Assembly (NCBI GenBank): GCA_937884235.1 | Contig: CALGBT010000489.1 | Location: 1-13,761 of the forward strand | DNA: 13,761 nucleotides | From: an uncultured Pseudomonadota bacterium | GTDB lineage: Bacteria; Myxococcota_A; UBA9042; CAIXZC01 | Direction of reading: 5' to 3' | The notes under the pieces: generated by a model | Databases searched by the model: none | The model's input: the letters and a program-made list of their open reading frames with translations, nothing else | Told to the model about the DNA's origin: nothing | Position numbers and translations under genes: made by a program | Shown here: piece after piece, positions 1-7,374 of the stretch | Layout of the letters: each line of letters starts with the position of its first letter | How positions within the stretch are numbered: position 1 is the first letter of the stretch

Positions 1-57
1 CACTCTGGACCGAACTGGACCACTCTGGACTGGTGGACCCGGGTAAGGCGTGGACTT

Positions 58-93
<36 letters not shown>

Positions 94-252
94 GGGTGGA
101 CACCATGTTCAGCAAGCCTATCGTCCACTCCGTTGTCCACCACGTCCACGTCCAGCGTGGTCCAGTGTGGTCCAGCGTGGTCCACGTCCATGTCCACTCC
201 GTTGTCCACGTCCACTCCTCTGTCCACTCCCCTGTCCACCGCGCCTTACAAC

Positions 253-282
253 TTGCGCGCAGTCGCCCGCGTACGGTATGTT
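253..282 (+). promoter_or_regulatory. Weak sigma70-like promoter candidate for the lipoprotein operon
   Basis: TTGCGC (253-258) and TATGTT (277-282) are separated by 18 bases. Both boxes are only moderate matches to consensus. The predicted start, near 289, would leave a leader of under 20 bases that still includes the ribosome binding site at 293. The true promoter may instead lie upstream of the window, with the repeat cluster forming a long leader. Confidence 0.2.
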
Positions 283-292
283 GTCCACCATC

Positions 293-298
293 GGAGGT
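293..298 (+). promoter_or_regulatory. Ribosome binding site that fixes the lipoprotein start
   Basis: GGAGGT lies 7 bases before the ATG at 306. This strong Shine-Dalgarno sequence selects that ATG over upstream in-frame codons inside the repeat cluster, and the protein then begins directly with a signal peptide. Confidence 0.8.
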
Positions 299-305
299 GG
301 CCACA

Positions 306-2615
306 ATGACGTGGACGAGAGTTTGCTGGATGGTAGTGTTATCCCTGGTGGCCGGGTTGGGTTGTAGCAGTGATCCCACCACGGTTACCGCCGATAGCGT
401 TGGAACGGATGCCCTGCCGATCGCTGACGTCAAGAGTGAAGCGTATGAGCCAGATTCCGTGGTCTTTGTCGAGACGGTGACCAAGGAAACGGCGGAAGAC
501 TATATCTCCTGGGAGCTGATTCCCGAGGACAACACCGAGCCGCTGCCCGAGTGCGACCCGGGCGAAGGGTGCTTCCTGGACGAGTGCTCTCAGAACAGCG
601 AGTGCCAGTCGGGCTGGTGCGTTGAGCACATGGGCCAGAAAGTCTGCACCCAGTCCTGCCAGGAAGAATGCCCGGAAGGGTGGACCTGCAGTCAGGTGGG
701 GGCCAGCGACCCCGACGTCGTCTTTATTTGTGTGCCCAATTTCCCCAACCTCTGTCGACCCTGCACCGTAGCCGCTGACTGTGAGGGTATTGCGGGCACC
801 GCCGATGCCTGCGTGGCCTACGGCGATCAGGGGGCCTTCTGCGGCGGCAAATGCGGACCGGAGAGCCAGTGTCCCTGGGGATTTGAGTGCCAGACCGTGA
901 CCACCGTCAACGGCATCGAACTGGACCAATGCGTGGCCGACACGGGGATTTGCCCCTGCACCGATACGTCGGTGGAGTTGGGACTCTTCACTTACTGTGA
1001 GCTGAGCAACGACTTCGGCACCTGCCAGGGCAAGCGGGTCTGCACGGAAGCGGGGCTCACTGATTGCGATGCGCAGGAGCCGGCTGCGGAAACCTGCAAC
1101 GGCAGCGATGACAACTGCAATGGCGATGTGGACGAAGGTGACGTGGTGGAGGGCCTCGGCGTTTGTAACGACGGCAACGAGTGCACGGAAGACCAATGCC
1201 TGGGTCTTGACGGTTGTGAAAACGTGCCTCTTTCCGAAGGTGAGTGCAAGGATGGCAATCCCTGCACCGTTGCCGATCACTGCGAGGAAGGCGGATGCGT
1301 CGGGAATCCAGTCCTTTGCGACGACAAGAATCCCTGTACTGACGATTCCTGTGATGGGGCGGGTGGCTGCCAGTTCGTCGATAATGCCGATGATTGCGAT
1401 GACAACGACCCTTGCACCGTTGCGGACGAGTGCAGCGAGGGTATCTGCGAGGGTACTTCTGTGCCCTGCGAGTGCCAGACCAACGACGATTGCCTCCAAT
1501 TCGAGGACGGTGACCTGTGCAATGGCACCCTGCACTGCAACCTGGCTGAGTGGCCCTACAAGTGCGAAGTGGTGCCCGAGACCGTGGTGGTATGCCCGGC
1601 CCCCGAGGCTGGTGCCAACGCCATCTGTCAGCAGGCCTTCTGCGATGCAGAAACGGGCCAGTGTGCACTGATCGCCGACCACGAAGGCTTTGCCTGCGAG
1701 GATGGCAATGCCTGCACCATCGGCGACAAGTGCGTGGCCGGGACCTGCACTCCCGGCGTGCCCAACACCTGTGGCGATAACAATCCGTGCACCGACGACT
1801 CCTGCGACCCGGGAATCGGGTGTGTCTTCACCAACAATGTTCTGCCCTGCGAAGACGGCAGCGTCTGTACGGTAGGCGATACCTGTGTGGATGGGGCGTG
1901 CTTGTCCGGCGAATTGCTGGTGTGTAACGACGACAATGTCTGCACCGATGATGCCTGCGACCCGGTTGCCGGTTGCCAGTTCGTGGCCAACGAGGCCGTC
2001 TGCGACGACGGCATCGACTGTACCCTGGGCGACCACTGCGCCGCGAGTGTCTGCGTGTACGACGAGTTGGCCACCTGCAACGACGACAATCCGTGCACCG
2101 ATAACCACTGTGACCCCGCCAACGGCTGCGTCGCCACAGTGAACGATGCCCTGTGCGACGACAACGACGTCTGCACCGTTGGCGACCACTGTGCCCTGGG
2201 TGATTGCGTCCACGATGAAGAGGTGCAGTGCAACGATTTCAACTCCTGTACCAACGATAGCTGTGACCCGGAATTGGGCTGCATCTTCGCCATCAACCAG
2301 GGGCCGTGCGACGACTTTGACGCGTGCACGACTGGTGAAACGTGCAATGCCGGCATCTGTGGCGGCGGCGACGTGGTGGTCTGTGACGACAACGACGTGT
2401 GCACCATGGATAGCTGTGACAACGTGGTGGGCTGCCAGTACGAGAACACTTGTGTCGGGTCCTACACCCTGGCCATTGTCCCGGCCGCGTTCACGGCGCT
2501 GGAAACTGGCGCCGGGAGCTTGACCATGACGGTGGGACAGCCGGTGGCCGGACTACTGGATGGTAACGAAACATCAGCGTATTTCGGGTTCTGCCCGATT
2601 TCGGCCGCGGAATAG
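306..2615 (+). CDS. Secreted Cys-rich repeat lipoprotein, MopE-like motif plus CTDC-type repeats
   Basis: A 769-residue exported protein. Residues 1-20 form a type II signal peptide with a positive start, a hydrophobic core and a lipobox-like end (AGLGC). Cys20 is the probable lipidation site, although -3 is Gly rather than Leu. A flexible Asp/Glu/Thr-rich linker runs to about 80. Residues 83-260 are Cys-rich modules. Residues 264-278 match the acidic motif of MopE-like proteins (CNGSDDNCNGDVDEG), a possible metal site. Residues 287-716 are alternating four-Cys repeats resembling the Dictyostelium CTDC repeat family, interrupted at about 388-463. The C-terminus (720-769) is a small non-repeat tail ending in an aromatic/Gly segment. 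The start is set by GGAGGT at 293. The next gene begins 11 bases downstream with its own AGGAG, so they are probably co-transcribed. A surface binding or scaffold role is inference. No catalytic motif was seen. Confidence 0.85.
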   Translation: MTWTRVCWMVVLSLVAGLGCSSDPTTVTADSVGTDALPIADVKSEAYEPDSVVFVETVTKETAEDYISWELIPEDNTEPLPECDPGEGCFLDECSQNSECQSGWCVEHMGQKVCTQSCQEECPEGWTCSQVGASDPDVVFICVPNFPNLCRPCTVAADCEGIAGTADACVAYGDQGAFCGGKCGPESQCPWGFECQTVTTVNGIELDQCVADTGICPCTDTSVELGLFTYCELSNDFGTCQGKRVCTEAGLTDCDAQEPAAETCNGSDDNCNGDVDEGDVVEGLGVCNDGNECTEDQCLGLDGCENVPLSEGECKDGNPCTVADHCEEGGCVGNPVLCDDKNPCTDDSCDGAGGCQFVDNADDCDDNDPCTVADECSEGICEGTSVPCECQTNDDCLQFEDGDLCNGTLHCNLAEWPYKCEVVPETVVVCPAPEAGANAICQQAFCDAETGQCALIADHEGFACEDGNACTIGDKCVAGTCTPGVPNTCGDNNPCTDDSCDPGIGCVFTNNVLPCEDGSVCTVGDTCVDGACLSGELLVCNDDNVCTDDACDPVAGCQFVANEAVCDDGIDCTLGDHCAASVCVYDELATCNDDNPCTDNHCDPANGCVATVNDALCDDNDVCTVGDHCALGDCVHDEEVQCNDFNSCTNDSCDPELGCIFAINQGPCDDFDACTTGETCNAGICGGGDVVVCDDNDVCTMDSCDNVVGCQYENTCVGSYTLAIVPAAFTALETGAGSLTMTVGQPVAGLLDGNETSAYFGFCPISAAE
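1164..2453 (+). repeat. Alternating A/B four-cysteine repeats encoded in the lipoprotein
   Basis: Two repeat types alternate. Type A is C-x5-C-x4-C-x5-C (for example CNDDNPCTDNHC then DP..GC). Type B is C-x5-C-x5-C-x4-C (for example CEDGSVCTVGDTC). Type A units start at residues 287, 338, 489, 540, 591, 642 and 693. The last five are exactly 51 residues (153 nt) apart, as are the first two. Type B units start at 314, 364, 464, 515, 566, 617 and 668. A different Cys-containing insert at about 388-463 breaks the phase between the two blocks. Confidence 0.9.
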
Positions 2616-2626
2616 AGGAGTAGACG

Positions 2627-4978
2627 ATGAATAGAACAAAGACAGGTCTGGCGGTGTTGGTGGTTGTGATTCTGGCTGGACTCTCTTTCGCGGCGCAGGC
2701 GGCCCCCAACGAGATTCACGCTCAGGGTGTCATGCGTGATGCTGACGGTGCCTTGATGGCCGGCGCAATGGACGTCGTCTTTCGCATCTACGATGGCCCG
2801 CTGGAGGGCGAGATGCTGTGGGAAGAGGCGGTGACCCTGACGCTCATGGGCGGCGTCTTTGACGTGCTCTTGCCTGCGGACCTGGACAACTTCCCCTTCC
2901 CAACGGATCTCTTTGCCGTGGACGGGCGTTACTTGTCCATCACGCCCAAGGACCAGGCGGAGCTGCCCCGCACGGAGTTGGTATCTGTGCCCTACGCCTT
3001 GCAGGCCAACCTGGCCGGCAATCTCGAGTGTAGCGGCTGCATTGGCTCTGACGAAGTCGATTTCAACTACGCGGCATCCAATGCTCCCGGCGGTGCGGCC
3101 AGCAGCGCACTCACCGCCAACGAGGCCCTGGTGGCCAACAATGTGGCCTGCGATGGCTGCGTGACCTTGCAGGCCATCAATGCCGCGGTGCTCAGCGCCG
3201 AGAACATCTCGTACAACAACGCGATCTCCGGACTGGGTGCGGTGACGGTGCAGGATGCCATCGACGAGGACGCGCTGGCGTTGGCGCAGCACGTCGGAGA
3301 CATGGAACTCCACGGCAGTGGCGGTGCCGGCAACGACGGGGCCAAGATTCGTGTCGTCGAGGGCGATGCCGATGTCGTCCCCGGGCAGACCACTACCAAA
3401 TATGTTCACGTCTTCAGCGCCGACACGCCGAAGGTTTACCTGTATGCCTATGGCATGGAATCCCTCGAGGGAGATGCGCCAGTTGTGTCAAACGGGGGCG
3501 GCACCATTATCTACACCCGCTGTGCCTGGACCGGTTCTCATGGTAAGGACACAGGCAGTTGTGCGCCGCCAGTGTGTCCGGCAGACTGGAAGGATCTGGG
3601 TGTGACTGGAAACGTCAAGACTGGCGCTGCGGCGTTCAGCTATGGCAGCTACGGAATCTCCCACACAAGCTTTTCGACTTCAACTGGCTACCAGGAACGG
3701 TCATGCTATCACCCCGCCAGCTTCACCGTTGACCTCCCCCGCTGCGCCTGGACTGGCTCGCATGGCAAGGATACGGGAAGCTGTGCTCCTCCCACATGCC
3801 CGGCAGACTGGACGGATTTGGGCGTGACTGGAAACATCAAGACCGGCGCCGCGGCGTTCAGCTACGGCAGCTATGGCATATCCCATACAAGCTTCTCCAC
3901 TTCAACCGGCTACCAGGAGAGAACCTGCGTCAATCTGGTCAAGAGTCAGGTGCCCCAGGGTGTGCAGATCTGGATTGACGGTGCCGACCGCACGGTGGCC
4001 ATTGGTGACCAACAGGGTGTGGGTGCCCCTGGCTGGACAGGTACTTCCTGGGGGTCGGACGGCACCACGCCCTGGGCAACGGGTCGTTTGGATATTTCCC
4101 AGGTGGATGCCTGGGGTGTTGGTGAACACGTGGTGCAATTCAAGACCACCGGCGATAGCGGCGGGAAGATCCTCTACTATGTCTATCTCGTCGACCCGGC
4201 CGCCGAATCCCAGGCCCTCCCCAACGATGGTTGTGGTGGGGCGGAGGCTCTGGTCTTTGCCAACGGCGTGGCCAAGGTAGATGCCACCACCGAGGACATG
4301 TTGGGCGAAAACAAGGCGCTGGATGATCTCTCGCCGGCGGGGTGTGGTGGTGAGGGCGGTGGCGACGTTGTCTATGCCGCAACTATCGGGGAGCGGACCA
4401 CCATCAAGGCATCGGTGAAGGCGCCCTTCACCACCCGTCTCTATGTGCTGGATTCTCCCTGCCAGGGAGAGTCGGTGCTGGCGTGCGGCACCACCTCGGC
4501 TACCACCGCGGAGCTGGATCCCGGAACCTACTACATCGTGGTCGATGCGGATGCTGCCGACCAGACCGGTGACTTCAGTCTGACGGTGGAACTGGAGGCC
4601 TCGCCGCTGCCGTCCAACGATACCTGTGACCAGCTCGAGCCCATCGACGCCGGCCAGAACCCCGTCCAGGTCAGCGGTACCACCAAATGGGGCCTGGACC
4701 AGTATAGCGGCACGTGCGGTGGTGATGGGGCGGCCGATGTTGCCTATTCCTTTGAGGCCACGGATGTTAATGATGATCTGCTGGTGACCATCGCCGCACC
4801 GTTCTCAGCGGTGCTCGTGCTGCGAGCACAGAATTGCGCCGACGGCTTCCAACTCGCCTGTTCGGCCACTGGTACCCTTGCCATCCCGGGTCTGGCACCG
4901 GGCACTTACTATCTCTTTGTCGATGGCGTTGCGGCGGAAGATGAGGGCGCTTACACCCTGACTGTGGCGTTGAATTAG
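2627..4978 (+). CDS. Secreted modular surface/fibre-like protein, paralogue 1
   Basis: A 783-residue exported protein of unknown function. Residues 1-26 are a Sec signal peptide with cleavage after AQA. Residues 28-128 form a beta-rich domain common at the N-terminus of bacterial surface proteins (NEIHAQG ... GGVFDVLLP ... SVPYALQAN). Residues 131-215 hold two CxGC motifs (C135/C138 and C175/C178), Ala/Asn-rich segments and TVQDAIDE. An H-x-x-D-x-x-x-HG segment follows (222-230). Both resemble linker motifs of phage tail fibres. Residues 298-360 and 372-434 are a duplicated four-Cys module. Residues 435-530 contain a QIWIDG segment. Residues 532-657 and 664-783 look like two tandem pre-peptidase C-terminal-type beta domains. 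AGGAG (2616-2620) sits 6 bases before the ATG. No protease or other enzymatic motif was found. Binding or adhesion is inferred from architecture. Confidence 0.8.
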   Translation: MNRTKTGLAVLVVVILAGLSFAAQAAPNEIHAQGVMRDADGALMAGAMDVVFRIYDGPLEGEMLWEEAVTLTLMGGVFDVLLPADLDNFPFPTDLFAVDGRYLSITPKDQAELPRTELVSVPYALQANLAGNLECSGCIGSDEVDFNYAASNAPGGAASSALTANEALVANNVACDGCVTLQAINAAVLSAENISYNNAISGLGAVTVQDAIDEDALALAQHVGDMELHGSGGAGNDGAKIRVVEGDADVVPGQTTTKYVHVFSADTPKVYLYAYGMESLEGDAPVVSNGGGTIIYTRCAWTGSHGKDTGSCAPPVCPADWKDLGVTGNVKTGAAAFSYGSYGISHTSFSTSTGYQERSCYHPASFTVDLPRCAWTGSHGKDTGSCAPPTCPADWTDLGVTGNIKTGAAAFSYGSYGISHTSFSTSTGYQERTCVNLVKSQVPQGVQIWIDGADRTVAIGDQQGVGAPGWTGTSWGSDGTTPWATGRLDISQVDAWGVGEHVVQFKTTGDSGGKILYYVYLVDPAAESQALPNDGCGGAEALVFANGVAKVDATTEDMLGENKALDDLSPAGCGGEGGGDVVYAATIGERTTIKASVKAPFTTRLYVLDSPCQGESVLACGTTSATTAELDPGTYYIVVDADAADQTGDFSLTVELEASPLPSNDTCDQLEPIDAGQNPVQVSGTTKWGLDQYSGTCGGDGAADVAYSFEATDVNDDLLVTIAAPFSAVLVLRAQNCADGFQLACSATGTLAIPGLAPGTYYLFVDGVAAEDEGAYTLTVALN
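3518..3928 (+). repeat. Duplicated 63-residue four-Cys module in paralogue 1
   Basis: Unit 1 is 3518-3706 (residues 298-360) and unit 2 is 3740-3928 (residues 372-434), 222 nt apart. Each starts RCAWTG and ends GYQER(S/T)C. Counting by hand over 63 codons, the units differ at 4 amino acids but carry about 27 synonymous codon differences. The copies are therefore old or fast-drifting at silent sites while the protein stays constrained. Confidence 0.9.
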
Positions 4979-4987
4979 GAGCGCAAA

Positions 4988-7333
4988 ATGGATAGAGCAA
5001 GAGCAGTAGTCGGTGCGCTAGTTGTGGTCCTTCTGGTCGGCCTCTCGTTGACGGCCCAGGCGGCCCCCAACGAGATTCATACGCAGGGCATTTTGCGCGA
5101 TGCCAATGGCGACCTGATGGCCGGTGAAGTGGCCCTCGTGTTCAGGGTCTACGATAGTCCGTTGGCCGGGGAGATGTTGTGGGAAGAGGCGGTGACTGTC
5201 AATGTCATGGGTGGTGTTTTTGACGTGCTGCTGCCCGCCGACCCGGACAATTTTCCCTTCCCTGACGATCTTTTTGCGGCTGATGGAAGGTGGCTCGGCA
5301 TTATGCCGTTAGACCAGGAGGAGTTGCCCCGGACTGCGCTCTCCTCGGTTCCTTATGCCCTGCAAGCAAACCTGGCCGGGGATCTACAATGCAGCGGCTG
5401 CATTGGCTCGGACGAGGTCGACTTCAACTACGCCGCGTCCGATGTTGCGGGCGGCGCGGCGAGTAGCGCGCTGGTGGCCAACGAGGCCCTGGTGGCCAAC
5501 AACCTGGCCTGTGACGGGTGCGTGACCTTGCAGGCCATTGATGCCGCGGTGCTTTCTGCCGAGAATGTGAGCTACAACAACGAAATCTCCGGGCTGGCGG
5601 CGGTGACGGTACAGGATGCCCTTGACGAAAATGCGCTGGTCATTGCCGGACACGTGGCCGATGCCGAGCTCCACGGCAGCGGCGGGGCGGGGAAGGACGG
5701 CGCCAAAGTCCGGGTGGTGGCCAACGACGCGACGGTGGTTTCCGGCCAGGTGGCCACCGAGTACCTCTATATCTTCAGTGCGGACACGCCCAAGGTCTAC
5801 CTCTATGCGCATGGCAAGGCGACGACCGAGGGGGACGGGGCGGTCCCGTCGACAGGTGGCGGCACCATCATCTATACCCGCTGCGCCTGGACCGGGGCCA
5901 ATTCCGATAGCATTGCCACTTGCGCCCCGCCGGCCTGTCCAGCGGATTGGGAGGACCTCGGTGTGACGGGGAATATCAAGACCAATGGCAATGGCACCGG
6001 ATGGAGCGTTGATGCGGGACACAACTCCGGCACGGCCTCATCTGGCTATCAGGAACGTTCGTGTTATCGATCCAAGACTTATACCGTGGTCATGACCAGG
6101 TGTGCCTGGACTGGGGCCAATTCGGACAGCATCTCTACTTGTACGCCCCCTGCTTGTCCCAACTCGTGGTCAAGTCTTGGGGTGACGGGCAACGTGAAGA
6201 TGGGCGGCAATGGCACGGGGTGGAGCGTCGACGCTGGACACAACTCCGGTACCGCGTCGTCGGGTTACCAGGAGAGGACCTGCACCAAAGAGGTCAAGAG
6301 TGAGATTCCCCAGGGTGTGCAGATCTGGATTGATGGCGAGGACAAGACTGCGGCCATCGGCGATCAGCAGGCCATGGGGGCACCGGCGTGGACGGGAACG
6401 ACATGGGGCTCTGATGGAGCCACGCCCTGGTCCACGGGACGGCTGGACATTTCCCAGGTGATTGACTGGGGGGTGGGAGAGCATACGCTGCAGTTCAAGA
6501 ACACCGGTGAAAGTGGCGGCAAGCTCCAGTACTACGTCTTCTTCGTGAATCCGGCGGCCGAATCGCAGGCCTTCCCCAATGACGGTTGTGGTGGCGCGGA
6601 GGCGCTGGTCTTCAGCGCCGGCGTTGCGAAGGTCAATGCCACCACGGAAGACATGCTGGGCGAGAGCAAGGCTTTGGACAACCTCTCGCCGGCCGGTTGC
6701 GGCGGCGAGGGCGGCGGCGACGTGGTCTACGCGGCCACCATCGCCGAGCGCACCACCATCAAGGCTTCGGTCAAGGCGCCCTTCACCACCCGGCTTTACA
6801 TCCTCGATTCCCCGTGTCAGGACGAGTCGGTGCTGGCCTGTGGCACCACTACTGCCACCACCGCGGAGTTGGACCCGGGGACCTACTACATCGTCGTCGA
6901 TGCGGACGCCGCCGACCAGACCGGAGACTTCAGCCTGACCGTGGAGTTGGAGGCTTCGCCACTGCCAGCCAACGATACCTGCGATACCGTCCAGGCCATC
7001 GATGCCGGGCAGAATCCCATCCAGGTCAGTGGCACCACCAAATGGGGGTTGGACCAGTTCAACGGCACTTGCGGCGGCACCGGGGCTGCGGACGTTGTCT
7101 ACTCCTTTGAGGCCACGGACAGCAACGACGATCTGCTAGTGACCATCGCCGCACCCTTCTCCGCGGTGCTGGTCCTGCGAGCGCAGGATTGTCAGGGCGG
7201 CTTCCAGCTTTCATGCTCGACCAACGGAACGCTGACCATCCAGGGCCTCGCACCAGGCTTCTACTACCTCTATGTGGACGGTGTCACTGCTGAGGACGAA
7301 GGAGCGTTTACCCTCAACGTGACATTGAACTAG
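4988..7333 (+). CDS. Secreted modular surface/fibre-like protein, paralogue 2
   Basis: A 781-residue tandem paralogue of the preceding gene with the same domain order. It has a signal peptide to about residue 26 (AQA), the N-terminal beta-rich domain (28-128), CxGC motifs at 135/138 and 175/178, TVQDALDE (207-214) and HVADAELHG (222-230). A doubled four-Cys module follows (298-359 and 371-432), then the QIWIDG segment and two C-terminal pre-peptidase-like beta domains (530-655 and 662-781). In the first C-terminal domain, 87 of 92 aligned residues are identical to paralogue 1 by hand count. The inner parts of the doubled module are almost unrelated between the genes. The AGGAG overlaps the stop codon of the upstream gene and sits 6 bases before this ATG, so translation is probably coupled. 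Function is unknown and no enzyme motif was seen. Confidence 0.8.
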   Translation: MDRARAVVGALVVVLLVGLSLTAQAAPNEIHTQGILRDANGDLMAGEVALVFRVYDSPLAGEMLWEEAVTVNVMGGVFDVLLPADPDNFPFPDDLFAADGRWLGIMPLDQEELPRTALSSVPYALQANLAGDLQCSGCIGSDEVDFNYAASDVAGGAASSALVANEALVANNLACDGCVTLQAIDAAVLSAENVSYNNEISGLAAVTVQDALDENALVIAGHVADAELHGSGGAGKDGAKVRVVANDATVVSGQVATEYLYIFSADTPKVYLYAHGKATTEGDGAVPSTGGGTIIYTRCAWTGANSDSIATCAPPACPADWEDLGVTGNIKTNGNGTGWSVDAGHNSGTASSGYQERSCYRSKTYTVVMTRCAWTGANSDSISTCTPPACPNSWSSLGVTGNVKMGGNGTGWSVDAGHNSGTASSGYQERTCTKEVKSEIPQGVQIWIDGEDKTAAIGDQQAMGAPAWTGTTWGSDGATPWSTGRLDISQVIDWGVGEHTLQFKNTGESGGKLQYYVFFVNPAAESQAFPNDGCGGAEALVFSAGVAKVNATTEDMLGESKALDNLSPAGCGGEGGGDVVYAATIAERTTIKASVKAPFTTRLYILDSPCQDESVLACGTTTATTAELDPGTYYIVVDADAADQTGDFSLTVELEASPLPANDTCDTVQAIDAGQNPIQVSGTTKWGLDQFNGTCGGTGAADVVYSFEATDSNDDLLVTIAAPFSAVLVLRAQDCQGGFQLSCSTNGTLTIQGLAPGFYYLYVDGVTAEDEGAFTLNVTLN
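5879..6283 (+). repeat. Duplicated 62-residue four-Cys module in paralogue 2
   Basis: Unit 1 is 5879-6064 (residues 298-359) and unit 2 is 6098-6283 (residues 371-432), 219 nt apart. Ends match the paralogue 1 module (RCAWTG at the start, SGYQER(S/T)C at the end), but the interior is Asn/Gly/Trp-rich (NGTGWSVDAGHNSGTAS). The two units differ at 10 amino acids and about 30 synonymous codons by hand count. Confidence 0.9.
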
Positions 7334-7349
7334 CGGCAACACCCGGCAC

Positions 7350-7374
7350 ACCGGATCACCGGTGATCACCCGGT
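7350..7374. terminator. Palindrome between convergent genes, possible bidirectional terminator
   Basis: GATCACCGGTGATC (7354-7367) is a perfect 14-base palindrome. It can be extended by ACCG/CGGT across a 3-base bulge. It lies just after the stop of the second secreted-protein gene and overlaps the stop codon of the convergent ppc gene. There is no T-run on either side, so a simple intrinsic terminator is not certain. Confidence 0.35.

Noticed and set aside
339..2213. Long minus-strand open frame opposite the lipoprotein
   Set aside because: It mirrors the Cys-rich repeats (repetitive Val/Ala/Gly/His text) and has no recognisable domain. It is an antisense shadow of a GC-rich repetitive gene.
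3518..6283. Diversity-generating retroelement or shufflon controlling the variable modules
   Set aside because: There is no reverse transcriptase, recombinase, template repeat or inverted-repeat crossover site in the window. Silent sites between units are strongly diverged, so no recent copying is evident.
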